From: Actinomycetes bacterium
GTDB lineage: Bacteria > Actinomycetota > Thermoleophilia > BMS3ABIN01
Length of the DNA stretch: 16,175 nucleotides
Direction of reading: 5' to 3'
Assembly (NCBI GenBank): GCA_021790075.1
Contig: JAJYIN010000023.1
Span: 1-16,175, forward strand
Part shown: piece after piece, positions 1-6,851 of the stretch
Position numbering within the stretch: the first letter of the stretch is position 1
How the letters are laid out: the number at the start of each line of letters is the position of its first letter
The notes under the pieces: model-generated
Told to the model about the DNA's origin: nothing
What the model saw: the letters and a program-made list of their open reading frames with translations, nothing else
Databases searched by the model: none
Position numbers and translations under genes: made by a program

Positions 1-70
1 CGATGCGGGCCATGTTGGCGCGAATGCGGTCCGGATCGAGGTCGCCGGCGCTCAGGGTCGCGCGTTTCAT
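1..70 (-). CDS. yggS: YggS-family PLP homeostasis protein, N-terminal fragment (runs off the window)
   Basis: Only the first 23 codons are present. They read MKRATLSAGDLDPDRIRANM and then ARI, with an 'I..N...I' pattern like the first helix of YggS/PROSC proteins. YggS proteins bind pyridoxal 5'-phosphate in a TIM-barrel fold and buffer cellular PLP; they are not known enzymes. The ATG at 70-68 has a strong Shine-Dalgarno, GGAGG, seven bases upstream. Its ATG overlaps the TGA of the small upstream frame (ATGA), which suggests translational coupling. The assignment rests mainly on position: yggS commonly follows ftsZ and pgeF in Gram-positive dcw clusters. The PLP lysine and the rest of the barrel are outside the window, so the call is tentative. 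Confidence 0.55.
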   Translation of the reverse strand, partial: MKRATLSAGDLDPDRIRANMARI

Positions 71-207
71 GGTGATAACCTCCAGGCCGGGACGGGCCCG
101 GCCAAACCGGCGGCGCGTTTCATGGGACCGACCTCCGGGCCAGGCCGGTAGCGCGGGCGATAACGGGGGGATTTCATGGGGCCAACCTCCCGGCCAGCCC
201 GCTACCG
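65..207 (-). repeat. three tandem copies of a ribosome-binding-site plus ATGAAA start module
   Basis: Three similar segments end in GGAGG-N(7-8)-ATGAAA, with ATGs at 177, 123 and 70, so the period is 54 then 53 bp. The first two copies agree at about 30 of 36 positions through the start codon. The second and third share ATGAAACGCGC and a GCC-rich upstream arm, and are more diverged. The first copy uses the end of pgeF as its upstream arm. Only the last ATG opens the yggS-like frame; the first two are in frame with each other and end at 67. Confidence 0.7.
67..177 (-). CDS. possible 36-residue coupled small ORF between pgeF and yggS
   Basis: An open frame of 36 codons starts at ATG 177-175, which overlaps the pgeF stop (ATGA), and ends at TGA 69-67, which overlaps the yggS start (ATGA). 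It has its own good Shine-Dalgarno (GGGAGG, eight bases upstream). The product is rich in Pro, Arg and Gly, begins MKSPRYRPRYRPGPEV, and resembles nothing I recognise. A second in-frame ATG at 123-121, also with a GGAGG, encodes MKRAAGLAG, similar to the first residues of yggS (MKRATLSAG). It may be a translated coupling peptide, or only the by-product of a duplicated start region. I see no evidence of a function beyond position and ribosome-binding site. Confidence 0.35.
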   Translation of the reverse strand: MKSPRYRPRYRPGPEVGPMKRAAGLAGPVPAWRLSP

Positions 208-1070
208 CCGATCCAGGCGATTGCCCCGTGGCGGCCGGTGACGCCGTCGCGGCGATAGGAATAGAAATTGTCGTCGCAGGAAGTGCAGAGGCCGAGGGTG
301 TAAATTTTCTCTTCCTGTATGCCGCTCTGACGAAGCGCGGCCTCAGCCGCGAACCTGAGATCCAGATAACCTTCGTCCTCAGACTCGTTCCCGAACCGAT
401 CCCGGAACGCTGCCGCCGTTTTCGTGTCAACTTCATAGCAGCAAGGGCCGATCGACGGCCCGATCGCGGCAGTGGCCGTATCGATATCAGCAACACGCTT
501 CATTCCTTCTATCGCGTTTTCAATTACGCCCGCGACCAGACCCTTGCGGCCGGCATGAATGACTGCAATCGCAGGCTCGTCGCCCCCGGCGGTTACGACC
601 ACCGGCACGCAGTCGGCAAAATGCAAGAGGAGAGGTGCATTTCTCATTTTCGTAATGAGGGCATCGCACGGATCGAATGGTCCCTCGCCGGCAAACCCGG
701 TCCCCGGCGAGGAACCGCTGCCAATCCTTTCTTGATCATTCAGCACAGCGACCTCAGCTGTGTGGCGCTGAAACGGCGAAGTCAGCCTCTCTGAATTCAG
801 AGCGAACAACTGGCACAACCGGCGGCGATTTTCGGCAACGCTGTCTGGGATATCACCGACATGGAATCCGAGATTGAGTCCATCGTACGGAGACATGCTG
901 ACGCCTCCTTTGCGAGTCGTGAAAAAAGCTCGAGTGCCTCGGGCCGCGTAGTTGAACTCCCAGAGAAAGAGGTCAGCCCGTTTAAAAGGATCAAAGGGGC
1001 TTGAACTCCACCGGCCGCTGCGCCAGTACCAGGGAACAAATGCTTTTAAGAAATCAGCGTCAAATGCCAT
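174..1070 (-). CDS. pgeF: PgeF/YfiH-type laccase-domain protein (purine nucleoside phosphorylase / peptidoglycan editing factor)
   Basis: This 298-residue protein belongs to the DUF152/multicopper-oxidase-laccase family (YfiH, PgeF, FAMIN). Members have been reported as purine nucleoside phosphorylases or adenosine deaminases; E. coli YfiH prevents misincorporation in the muropeptide stem. Visible motifs are TTRKGGVS (51-58), NLGFHVGD (66-73), an H at 103 in place of the usual QVHG context (here QRHT), FADC (C154) and IHAG (H172). H103, C154 and H172 fit the family's catalytic metal triad. HAG is followed by R instead of the usual W. The ATG at 1070 is the only ATG, GTG or TTG in frame before the TTR motif, so the start is forced, but it has no Shine-Dalgarno and lies three bases after a terminator T-tract. 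The N-terminus is about 30 residues longer than usual. Placement after ftsZ is typical. Confidence 0.88.
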   Translation of the reverse strand: MAFDADFLKAFVPWYWRSGRWSSSPFDPFKRADLFLWEFNYAARGTRAFFTTRKGGVSMSPYDGLNLGFHVGDIPDSVAENRRRLCQLFALNSERLTSPFQRHTAEVAVLNDQERIGSGSSPGTGFAGEGPFDPCDALITKMRNAPLLLHFADCVPVVVTAGGDEPAIAVIHAGRKGLVAGVIENAIEGMKRVADIDTATAAIGPSIGPCCYEVDTKTAAAFRDRFGNESEDEGYLDLRFAAEAALRQSGIQEEKIYTLGLCTSCDDNFYSYRRDGVTGRHGAIAWIGGSGLAGRLAP

Positions 1071-1103
1071 CTTAAAAAAGGACAGGCCGCCAAGCGGCCT
1101 GTC
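1071..1103 (-). terminator. intrinsic terminator after ftsZ
   Basis: A perfect 10-bp inverted repeat (1081-1090 with 1094-1103, GACAGGCCGC, three-base loop) is followed on the minus strand by CTTTTTTAAG. This is a textbook Rho-independent terminator for transcription leaving ftsZ, whose stop is 40 bases upstream of the stem. Its T-tract ends three bases before the pgeF ATG, so pgeF and yggS need read-through or a separate promoter. A TATAAA on the minus strand at 1126-1121 could be a -10 element, but I find no matching -35. Confidence 0.85.
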
Positions 1104-1143
1104 CCGGATTGCTTACATCGTTTATACGCGGCCTTGGCCCTCG

Positions 1144-2232
1144 CTAGTCTTTATCCCTCAAGAAAGTCGGTATGTCAAGGACATCCTCGCCCACCTCGAA
1201 GTCGGGCACCTCGCGCTGGTCCCGCGATGCGGGTGCGCCCTTGACGGCCTCGCGCGGCTCGCGCGCCATGCGTCCCGGCTGCGGGTGCTTGTCAAAGCCG
1301 GTGGCGATGACGGTCACCTTGACCTCGTCCTTGATGCCGTCGTCGATGACGGCGCCGAAGATAATGTTGCAGTTGGCGTCGGCGGCGCTGGAGATGACCT
1401 CGGCCGCCTCGTTGACCTCGAAGAGACCCAGGTCCGGCCCGCCGGTGATGTTGAGCAGGATGCCGGTGGCCCCTTCCACGGAAGCTTCCAGGAGCGGTGA
1501 GGAAATGGCCGCCTTGGCCGCCTCCGAGGCCCGGTTCTCGCCGCTGGCCACGCCGATTCCCATCAGCGCCGAGCCGGCGTCCTTCATGATCGCCTTCACG
1601 TCGGCGAAATCGAGGTTGATAAGTCCCGGAACTGTGATAAGGTCGGTGATTCCCTGCACCCCCTGCCGAAGGACGTCGTCGGCGACCTTGAAGGCATCGA
1701 TGATGGAAGTGCGTTTCTCGACCACCTGCAGGAGGCGGTCGTTGGGGATGATGATGACGGTGTCGACTTTCTCTCGCAGCGCCCGGATTCCTTCCTCGGC
1801 CTGGTCGCTGCGGCGCTTGCCTTCAAACGAGAACGGCCTGGTGACCACGCCCACGGTGAGCGCTCCCAGCTCCTTGGCGATCTCGGCGATTACCGGAGCG
1901 GCGCCGGTGCCGGTGCCGCCGCCCTTGCCGGCGGTGACGAAGACCATGTCGGAGCCCTTGAGCGCTTCGCGGATCTCGTCGCGGCTTTCCTCGGCGGCTT
2001 CGCGGCCGACTTCTGGATTGGCTCCGGCCCCCAGGCCCTGGGTGATCTTGCCGCCGATGTGCAGCTTCACATCCGCATCGCACATCAGCAGCGCCTGCGC
2101 ATCGGTGTTGACCGCGATGAACTCAACACCCTTGAGCCCGGCGTCGACCATCCGGTTCACTGCGTTGGTGCCGCCGCCGCCAACCCCCACAACCCGAATT
2201 ACCGCGAGGTAGCTGCTACCAGGATCTAACAT
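1144..2232 (-). CDS. ftsZ: cell division protein FtsZ
   Basis: FtsZ is the tubulin-like GTPase that forms the cytokinetic Z-ring. From the chosen ATG the protein has 362 residues. It shows the GGGGTNAV nucleotide loop (18-25), the tubulin signature GGGTGTG (104-110), the NLDFADVK T7 synergy loop that completes GTP hydrolysis in the next subunit (206-213), and a C-terminal peptide ending DIPTFLRDKD, the docking site for FtsA and SepF. The disordered linker before it is short, about 30 residues. The start at 2232 is preferred because it has GGAGG ten bases upstream, begins MLDPGSSYLAVI as FtsZ usually does, and leaves 20 bases after ftsA. An upstream in-frame ATG at 2310 would add 26 unconserved residues within the ftsA coding region. 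It is the last gene before the terminator. Confidence 0.98.
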   Translation of the reverse strand: MLDPGSSYLAVIRVVGVGGGGTNAVNRMVDAGLKGVEFIAVNTDAQALLMCDADVKLHIGGKITQGLGAGANPEVGREAAEESRDEIREALKGSDMVFVTAGKGGGTGTGAAPVIAEIAKELGALTVGVVTRPFSFEGKRRSDQAEEGIRALREKVDTVIIIPNDRLLQVVEKRTSIIDAFKVADDVLRQGVQGITDLITVPGLINLDFADVKAIMKDAGSALMGIGVASGENRASEAAKAAISSPLLEASVEGATGILLNITGGPDLGLFEVNEAAEVISSAADANCNIIFGAVIDDGIKDEVKVTVIATGFDKHPQPGRMAREPREAVKGAPASRDQREVPDFEVGEDVLDIPTFLRDKD

Positions 2233-2252
2233 ATTGTCAAAACCTCCAGGGT

Positions 2253-3827
2253 CTAGGTTTTTTTCCGCTGTCCAAACCAACCCTTTACTTTGGCCAGAAC
2301 CTCTTCCCACAACCCTAAAGTAGCAGTCGAGGGTTCAGGCGGCTGACTTGGCCCCCGCATAAAAATGTGCTCGCTTCCATACAAAAGCAAGCCTACGCCG
2401 GTAGCATAAACGGGATTACTGGGGATGTCAACAACTCCCACGGGAGCAGTGGGCAGGCCCTGCCGCGCCGGCAGTTTGGTGACATGTTCCGCCAGTCCGC
2501 AGATACCCTCAAGCTGGCTCGACCCCCCGGTGACCACGATCCCTGCAGCGATACTTGAGAGATAACCGCTCTCCCGGGCCTGTTTCATGACGAGCGTGAA
2601 AATCTCCGCCACGCGCACCTCGATGATACGGGAAAGGAACTTTCTGGAAAAGGTGACCGTGCGGGCCCCGGGCTGATCCAGCACCGCCGCCGACGCCTTT
2701 ACCATCTCGATGTCCTCCACCAGGTGGCTCTGGGCGTGACCGTATTTCAGTTTGATCTCTTCGGCGGCGGGCAGCGGCACCTTCAGCCCCACGGAGATGT
2801 CACGGGTGATGTGATTCCCGCCTACCGGGAGCACGGCTGAGTGCACCAGCCGGCCGCCGGCGAACATGGCGACGTCGGTAGTGCCGCCACCGATGTCCAC
2901 CAGCATCACGCCGGACTGCAACTCCTGCTCCTGCAGGCAGGCGCGGCTGGACGCCAGCGGCTCCAGGACGATGTCGTCGACCGCCACACCGGCATCCTCC
3001 ACCGCCCCCACCAGGTTCTGGATGGAGCTGATGGCGCCGTACACCAGATGGCCCGACATCTCGATACGCCTGGCCCACATGCCCACCGGCCGCCTGATGC
3101 CGTCCTGGCCATCCAGGACATATTCCCGGGGCAGCGCGTGGATTAATTTCAAATCTGGCGACACGTCAACTTCCTTCAGTTTCTTCAGGAGCGCCCGGCG
3201 CTCGGCCTTGGTGACGCGGCCATCTTCGTTGGGATTGGTGATGGAAACCTTGCGGTTCATCGAAACCACGTGGGAGCCGGCCACCCCGACGCAGGCGGCT
3301 TCGATCTCGACGCCGGCCGCTTCCGCCGCCTGCGATACGGAAGCCCCGATGGCCGCGGCGGCGTCCGCCAGGTCAACCACCACCCCCTTGTGCATGCCGC
3401 GAGCCGGCGTGTTGCCCAGGCCGGTCACCCGGGCCAGCCGGCCGTCGGCATCGAGCTCTCCGACAAGACAGGCGATCTTGGTGGTGCCCACATCCAGGGC
3501 GACGACCGGCGGGTAGAGCGGCAGCCCTTCCCCGGCGCCGGCCCGGACGCCTCCACGCTGGCGGCGCTTACGGGCCGTCCGCCGGATGGTTTCCTTGCCC
3601 GGCTGGCGGGTTTCCATGCTGCCTGTGGTTCTACGGGCATCCTTGCCCCCGGTGGGTCTACGGGCATCCGAGCCGCCGGTGGTTCCGGGGACACCGTTGC
3701 CGCGGGGCCTGCGGGCATCCTTGCCGGCGGTCCCGGCGGAGCGGGCCTTGCGGTCTTGCCCATTGCCTTTTCGCCCGGCCTCGCGACGGACAACCTTTTG
3801 AGACAGATTTCTTTTGGCTGTGTCCAT
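2253..3827 (-). CDS. ftsA: cell division protein FtsA with a long basic N-terminal extension
   Basis: FtsA is the actin-like ATPase that anchors FtsZ to the membrane and recruits the divisome. The actin fold begins near residue 108 (VVALDVGTTKIACLVGE). MLVDIGGGTTDVAMF marks the second phosphate loop, IVVTGGSSQLEGI the adenosine motif, and the end (LWEEVLAKVKGWFGQRKKT) is the usual membrane-binding amphipathic helix. The family is normally near 410-430 residues; this one has 524 because of a Lys/Arg/Gly-rich N-terminal tail containing DARR-type repeats. I chose ATG 3827, which has AGG eight bases upstream and lies six bases after ftsQ. A GTG at 3833 adds two residues. An internal ATG at 3617 has only a weak ribosome-binding site and would leave over 200 bases unused in an otherwise packed operon. 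The core assignment is certain; the tail is unusual. Confidence 0.95.
   Translation of the reverse strand: MDTAKRNLSQKVVRREAGRKGNGQDRKARSAGTAGKDARRPRGNGVPGTTGGSDARRPTGGKDARRTTGSMETRQPGKETIRRTARKRRQRGGVRAGAGEGLPLYPPVVALDVGTTKIACLVGELDADGRLARVTGLGNTPARGMHKGVVVDLADAAAAIGASVSQAAEAAGVEIEAACVGVAGSHVVSMNRKVSITNPNEDGRVTKAERRALLKKLKEVDVSPDLKLIHALPREYVLDGQDGIRRPVGMWARRIEMSGHLVYGAISSIQNLVGAVEDAGVAVDDIVLEPLASSRACLQEQELQSGVMLVDIGGGTTDVAMFAGGRLVHSAVLPVGGNHITRDISVGLKVPLPAAEEIKLKYGHAQSHLVEDIEMVKASAAVLDQPGARTVTFSRKFLSRIIEVRVAEIFTLVMKQARESGYLSSIAAGIVVTGGSSQLEGICGLAEHVTKLPARQGLPTAPVGVVDIPSNPVYATGVGLLLYGSEHIFMRGPSQPPEPSTATLGLWEEVLAKVKGWFGQRKKT
3618..3725 (-). repeat. DARR-type repeats in the ftsA 5' region
   Basis: The minus-strand motif GGATGCCCG(C/T)AG recurs at 3720-3709, 3669-3658 and 3642-3631, so the spacings are 51 and 27 bp. 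It encodes successive DARRP/DARRT units (DARRPRGNG, DARRPTGGK, DARRTTGSM), followed by a degenerate METRQPGK and ETIRRTARK. The repeats stay in frame, which fits expansion inside a translated, disordered segment. Confidence 0.7.
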
Positions 3828-3833
3828 GTACAC

Positions 3834-4559
3834 CTACCTGGTTACCGGCCGGTCCGGCACCGAAACATCGATTGTCAGCTGGCCGCCCTGCCCCACGGAG
3901 CGGATCATCAGCTGGCGCAGCACCTCGAACTTGAGGTCATAATCGTCCAGGGTCCCGAAATGCACTTTGACACCGTTGCCGGTCGTGGCGCTGATATCGC
4001 CGCCGTCCACGCTGACGCCGGTGAAACCGGCATTGAAACTCACCGGTACGTCCGCCAGGAACTGGACCGCCGCCCGCGCGTCGGGGCAGGAAACCGTCTG
4101 CCCCACCTTGGTGGGGCACTGATTCTTCGTTGATATTATAGGATATTTCTGGTCAATTTTGCCCTGGTTTTCCAGCACCCGGCCGTCAGCTGCCAGCAGC
4201 AGGCCGGGGCCGCCATCCATCTGGAGGCTGGCCAGCGGGCGGTATTCATGGACGTGGATGATGAGGGTATGGGGATAATCCTTCTCCAGGTCCACGCTTT
4301 CCACATAGGGAAACTCCTTGATCATTGCCACGGCATTGTCAAACGAGCGGGAAAGCAGGCTTTGCCCCTTAAGCACGGGGCCGACCCGGTCCAGTATCTG
4401 CTCGGTCGGCACGGCCTGGTTGCCGTCGACCTGGATATCCTCGATAGCCAGGACGCTCGACTGGGTCAGCCAGAAGAGGACGCCGCCAATGATCCCGGCC
4501 AGCAGCAGGACGAGGAAGCCCCGCCACAGCCAGGAACCGGTTCTGATCGGGAATCTCAT
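3834..4559 (-). CDS. ftsQ: cell division protein FtsQ (POTRA domain)
   Basis: FtsQ/DivIB is a bitopic membrane protein that connects early and late divisome components and pairs with FtsL and FtsB/DivIC. The 241 residues have a short basic cytoplasmic N-terminus, a membrane helix at about 12-32, a POTRA domain starting at VLAIEDIQVDGNQAV (36-50), and a beta domain ending in VSVPDRPVTR. The ATG overlaps the murB stop (ATGA), so translation is probably coupled. Two cysteines ten residues apart (148 and 158), predicted to lie outside the membrane, could form a disulfide loop. The length is typical for Gram-positive FtsQ. The coding region also contains a locally AT-rich stretch with a perfect TATAAT on the minus strand (4140-4135). 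Confidence 0.92.
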   Translation of the reverse strand: MRFPIRTGSWLWRGFLVLLLAGIIGGVLFWLTQSSVLAIEDIQVDGNQAVPTEQILDRVGPVLKGQSLLSRSFDNAVAMIKEFPYVESVDLEKDYPHTLIIHVHEYRPLASLQMDGGPGLLLAADGRVLENQGKIDQKYPIISTKNQCPTKVGQTVSCPDARAAVQFLADVPVSFNAGFTGVSVDGGDISATTGNGVKVHFGTLDDYDLKFEVLRQLMIRSVGQGGQLTIDVSVPDRPVTR

Positions 4560-5479
4560 TTCAGCGGTTCCAGTCCGATATCGCCCAGGAACCTCACTTC
4601 CGGCTCCAGTTCCACGCCAAAGCTCTTGTAAACCCGGCGCCGGCAGCTGTTCATAAGTCCGAGCACGTCGGCGGCGCGGGCCTGGCGCTTGTTGACGATG
4701 AAGTTGGCGTGCAACCGGGAGACCTCGGCGCCGCCCTGGGCCAACCCCTTGCAGCCGGCGCGGTCCAGGAGCTCACCGGCGCTGGCGTTTCCGGGGGGGT
4801 TCTTAAAGACGCTGCCACAGGTGCGTCCGCGTGGCTGGCCGGCCTCCCGGCGGGCACGGAAGTCCCGGACGGCCGCCTGGATGCCGGCGGCGTCCCCGGG
4901 CTTGAGGGCCAGGATGGCCCGGGACACAACCGTCCCCGGCGGCAGGTTGCCGCTGCGGTAGCCGAAATCCAGCTCCTCCCTTTCCAGCCGGAAACAGTTT
5001 TCCTCGCCGCAGATCTCCACCTGCAGAACCAGTTCGCCAATGGCGGCGCCGAAGGCGCCGGCGTTAATGGCGATGGTGCCCCCGATGGTCCCGGGAATGC
5101 CGGCCAGCGGCTCCAGACCGGACAGGCCCCGCTCAGCTGCCAGCCGGGCGGCGCGGGGCAGCAGCAGCCCGCCGCCCGCGTGCAGCTCATTGCCGTGAAA
5201 ATCATAGCCGTCCAGCTCGCCGGCAAGCGTGATCGCCAGACCCCGCCATCCCTGATCGGAAACCAGCAGGTTTGAGCCCTGGCCCAGAACGATCCAGGGC
5301 AGGTGATGCCGGACGGCTGTCTGCAGGATTGCCTGTAGCCGCCCGGTGCTGACTGCCTCTACCAGGAAGTCAACGGGGCCGCCGCAGCCGATGGTGGTAT
5401 GCCCCTCCATGGCCGCCTCCTCGAGCACCGGCCGGCCGGCCGCGGCTGCCAGCTCATTGGCGGCCGTATCTTCAGACAA
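4556..5479 (-). CDS. murB: UDP-N-acetylenolpyruvoylglucosamine reductase MurB
   Basis: MurB is the FAD enzyme that reduces UDP-GlcNAc-enolpyruvate to UDP-MurNAc with NADPH. Motifs include LGQGSNLLVSD (FAD binding), LSGLEPLAGIPGTIGG and AINAGAFG, FGYRSGN, GSVFKNP with the proton-donor serine, RLHANFIVN and LEPEVRFLG with the conserved C-terminal glutamate. The usual TTFR-GGP N-terminal motif appears as TTIGCGGP, a mild departure. I chose the TTG at 5479 (307 residues), which overlaps the murC stop by eight bases and has AGGCAGGCGAG upstream. A GTG at 5536 would add 19 residues that are an out-of-frame reading of the murC end and has a poorly spaced ribosome-binding site. The stop overlaps the ftsQ start. 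Confidence 0.95.
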   Translation of the reverse strand: MSEDTAANELAAAAGRPVLEEAAMEGHTTIGCGGPVDFLVEAVSTGRLQAILQTAVRHHLPWIVLGQGSNLLVSDQGWRGLAITLAGELDGYDFHGNELHAGGGLLLPRAARLAAERGLSGLEPLAGIPGTIGGTIAINAGAFGAAIGELVLQVEICGEENCFRLEREELDFGYRSGNLPPGTVVSRAILALKPGDAAGIQAAVRDFRARREAGQPRGRTCGSVFKNPPGNASAGELLDRAGCKGLAQGGAEVSRLHANFIVNKRQARAADVLGLMNSCRRRVYKSFGVELEPEVRFLGDIGLEPLK

Positions 5480-6851
5480 GGCTCGCCTGCCTCTGGAGGG
5501 CCGCCAGAAGATCTTCGCCAACCTTGAAGATATCACCGGCTCCGAGCGTCATCACCAGGTCGCCGGGGCGCACCTCCTTGAGCAGAAGCGGTACGATGTC
5601 ACGGGTCCTGGGGATGTAGGCCACACTGGCCCGGGGCTCCCATTTCAGCGCTGAGTCAACCACGAGCTTGCCGCTGATGCCTGGCTCGGGCTCTTCCCGG
5701 GCGCCATAAACATCGGTGACCACCGCCAGATCGCACAGATTGAGCACCCTGCCAAAGTCGTCATGGAGGTAGCGGGTGCGGGAGTAGAGATGGGGCTGGA
5801 AGGTGCCGATAATCCGCTGCCAGCCGGCAGCACGGGCGGCCTCCAGGGTGGCCTTGATCTCGGTCGGGTGGTGGGCGTAGTCGTCGACGATGGTGACGCC
5901 GGCGGCCTCGCCCTTGATCTGGAACCGGCGGGCCGCGCCCGTGAAGCGCGCCAGCGCCGGCGCCGCCTCCGCGGCGGGAATGCCCACCAGGCCGAGCACC
6001 GCCAGGGATGCCAGGGAGTTGAGAACATTGTGGACGCCGCGCACCGAGAGGGTGACTTCAGTGGACCCTTCCGGCCCGGCCATGGCAAACGCCGTCCCTT
6101 CCCGGCTGACATCGATCTCCGCAGCCCGGTAATCCGCCGTGTCTTCGAGGCCGTAAGTGATCACCCGGGCTCCGGTAGCCGTGGCGATCTCTTTCAGCAG
6201 GGGAGTGTCCCAGATGACGAGGGCGCCGCCGGCCGGCAGCCCCGCCACGAAATTTTTAAACACCTCGACCACCTGGTCGATGGACGCATAATGCGAATGG
6301 TGATCGAGTTCCACATTTGTGATAATAGCAATCTCCGGCTGCAGGTAAAGCAGGGAGCCGTCGCTTTCGTCGGCCTCGGCCACCAGCCATTCACCCTGAC
6401 CGGCGCGGGCATTGCTGCCCACGTCGTTGAGCTCGCCGCCGACCACATAGGAAGGCTCCAGTCCCAGAGTCTCCATGGCGTGGGCGATCATGGAAGTAGT
6501 GGTGGTCTTGCCATGGGTGCCGGCGACAGCGATGCCCCGTTTCATGTCCATCAGCATCGCCAGCATCTGGGCCCTCTGGTAGACCGGAAAGCCGCGCTCG
6601 ACCGCGGCCTTGAGCTCGGGATTGTGCGACGGGATCGCCCCGGACACCACCACGGCGTCGGGCCGGGCCAGGTTGGCCGGATCGTGGCCGAACACAACCG
6701 GGATGCCGCACTGCCCCAGAATGCGGGTATAGCGGGAACGTTTCAGGTCGGACCCGGTGACCTCATAGCCGAGGTTGTGGAAGACCTGGGCGATGCCGCT
6801 CATGCCGGCCCCGCCGATGCCGATGAAATGAAGTTTTTCCAGGGAGGTCAT
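5472..6851 (-). CDS. murC: UDP-N-acetylmuramate--L-alanine ligase MurC
   Basis: MurC is the ATP-dependent cytoplasmic ligase that adds L-alanine, the first stem residue, to UDP-MurNAc. At 459 residues it has normal length. It shows the N-terminal Rossmann motif FIGIGGAGMSG (9-19), the Mur-ligase P-loop GTHGKTTTT (111-119), EADESDGSL, the NVELDHHSHY central-domain motif with the Mg-binding histidine, and DDYAHHPTEI in the C-terminal domain. The ATG overlaps the murG TGA by four bases, so it is probably translated by re-initiating ribosomes. Placing murC next to murB brings steps two and three of the precursor pathway together. Confidence 0.97.
   Translation of the reverse strand: MTSLEKLHFIGIGGAGMSGIAQVFHNLGYEVTGSDLKRSRYTRILGQCGIPVVFGHDPANLARPDAVVVSGAIPSHNPELKAAVERGFPVYQRAQMLAMLMDMKRGIAVAGTHGKTTTTSMIAHAMETLGLEPSYVVGGELNDVGSNARAGQGEWLVAEADESDGSLLYLQPEIAIITNVELDHHSHYASIDQVVEVFKNFVAGLPAGGALVIWDTPLLKEIATATGARVITYGLEDTADYRAAEIDVSREGTAFAMAGPEGSTEVTLSVRGVHNVLNSLASLAVLGLVGIPAAEAAPALARFTGAARRFQIKGEAAGVTIVDDYAHHPTEIKATLEAARAAGWQRIIGTFQPHLYSRTRYLHDDFGRVLNLCDLAVVTDVYGAREEPEPGISGKLVVDSALKWEPRASVAYIPRTRDIVPLLLKEVRPGDLVMTLGAGDIFKVGEDLLAALQRQASLV

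Noticed and set aside
1121..1126. TATAAA on the minus strand as a pgeF promoter
   Set aside because: There is no acceptable -35 at 16-18 bases, and the predicted transcript would run straight into the terminator.
2233..2310. Upstream ftsZ start at 2310 giving 388 residues
   Set aside because: It lies within the end of ftsA, adds residues not typical of FtsZ, and the ATG at 2232 has a strong GGAGG.
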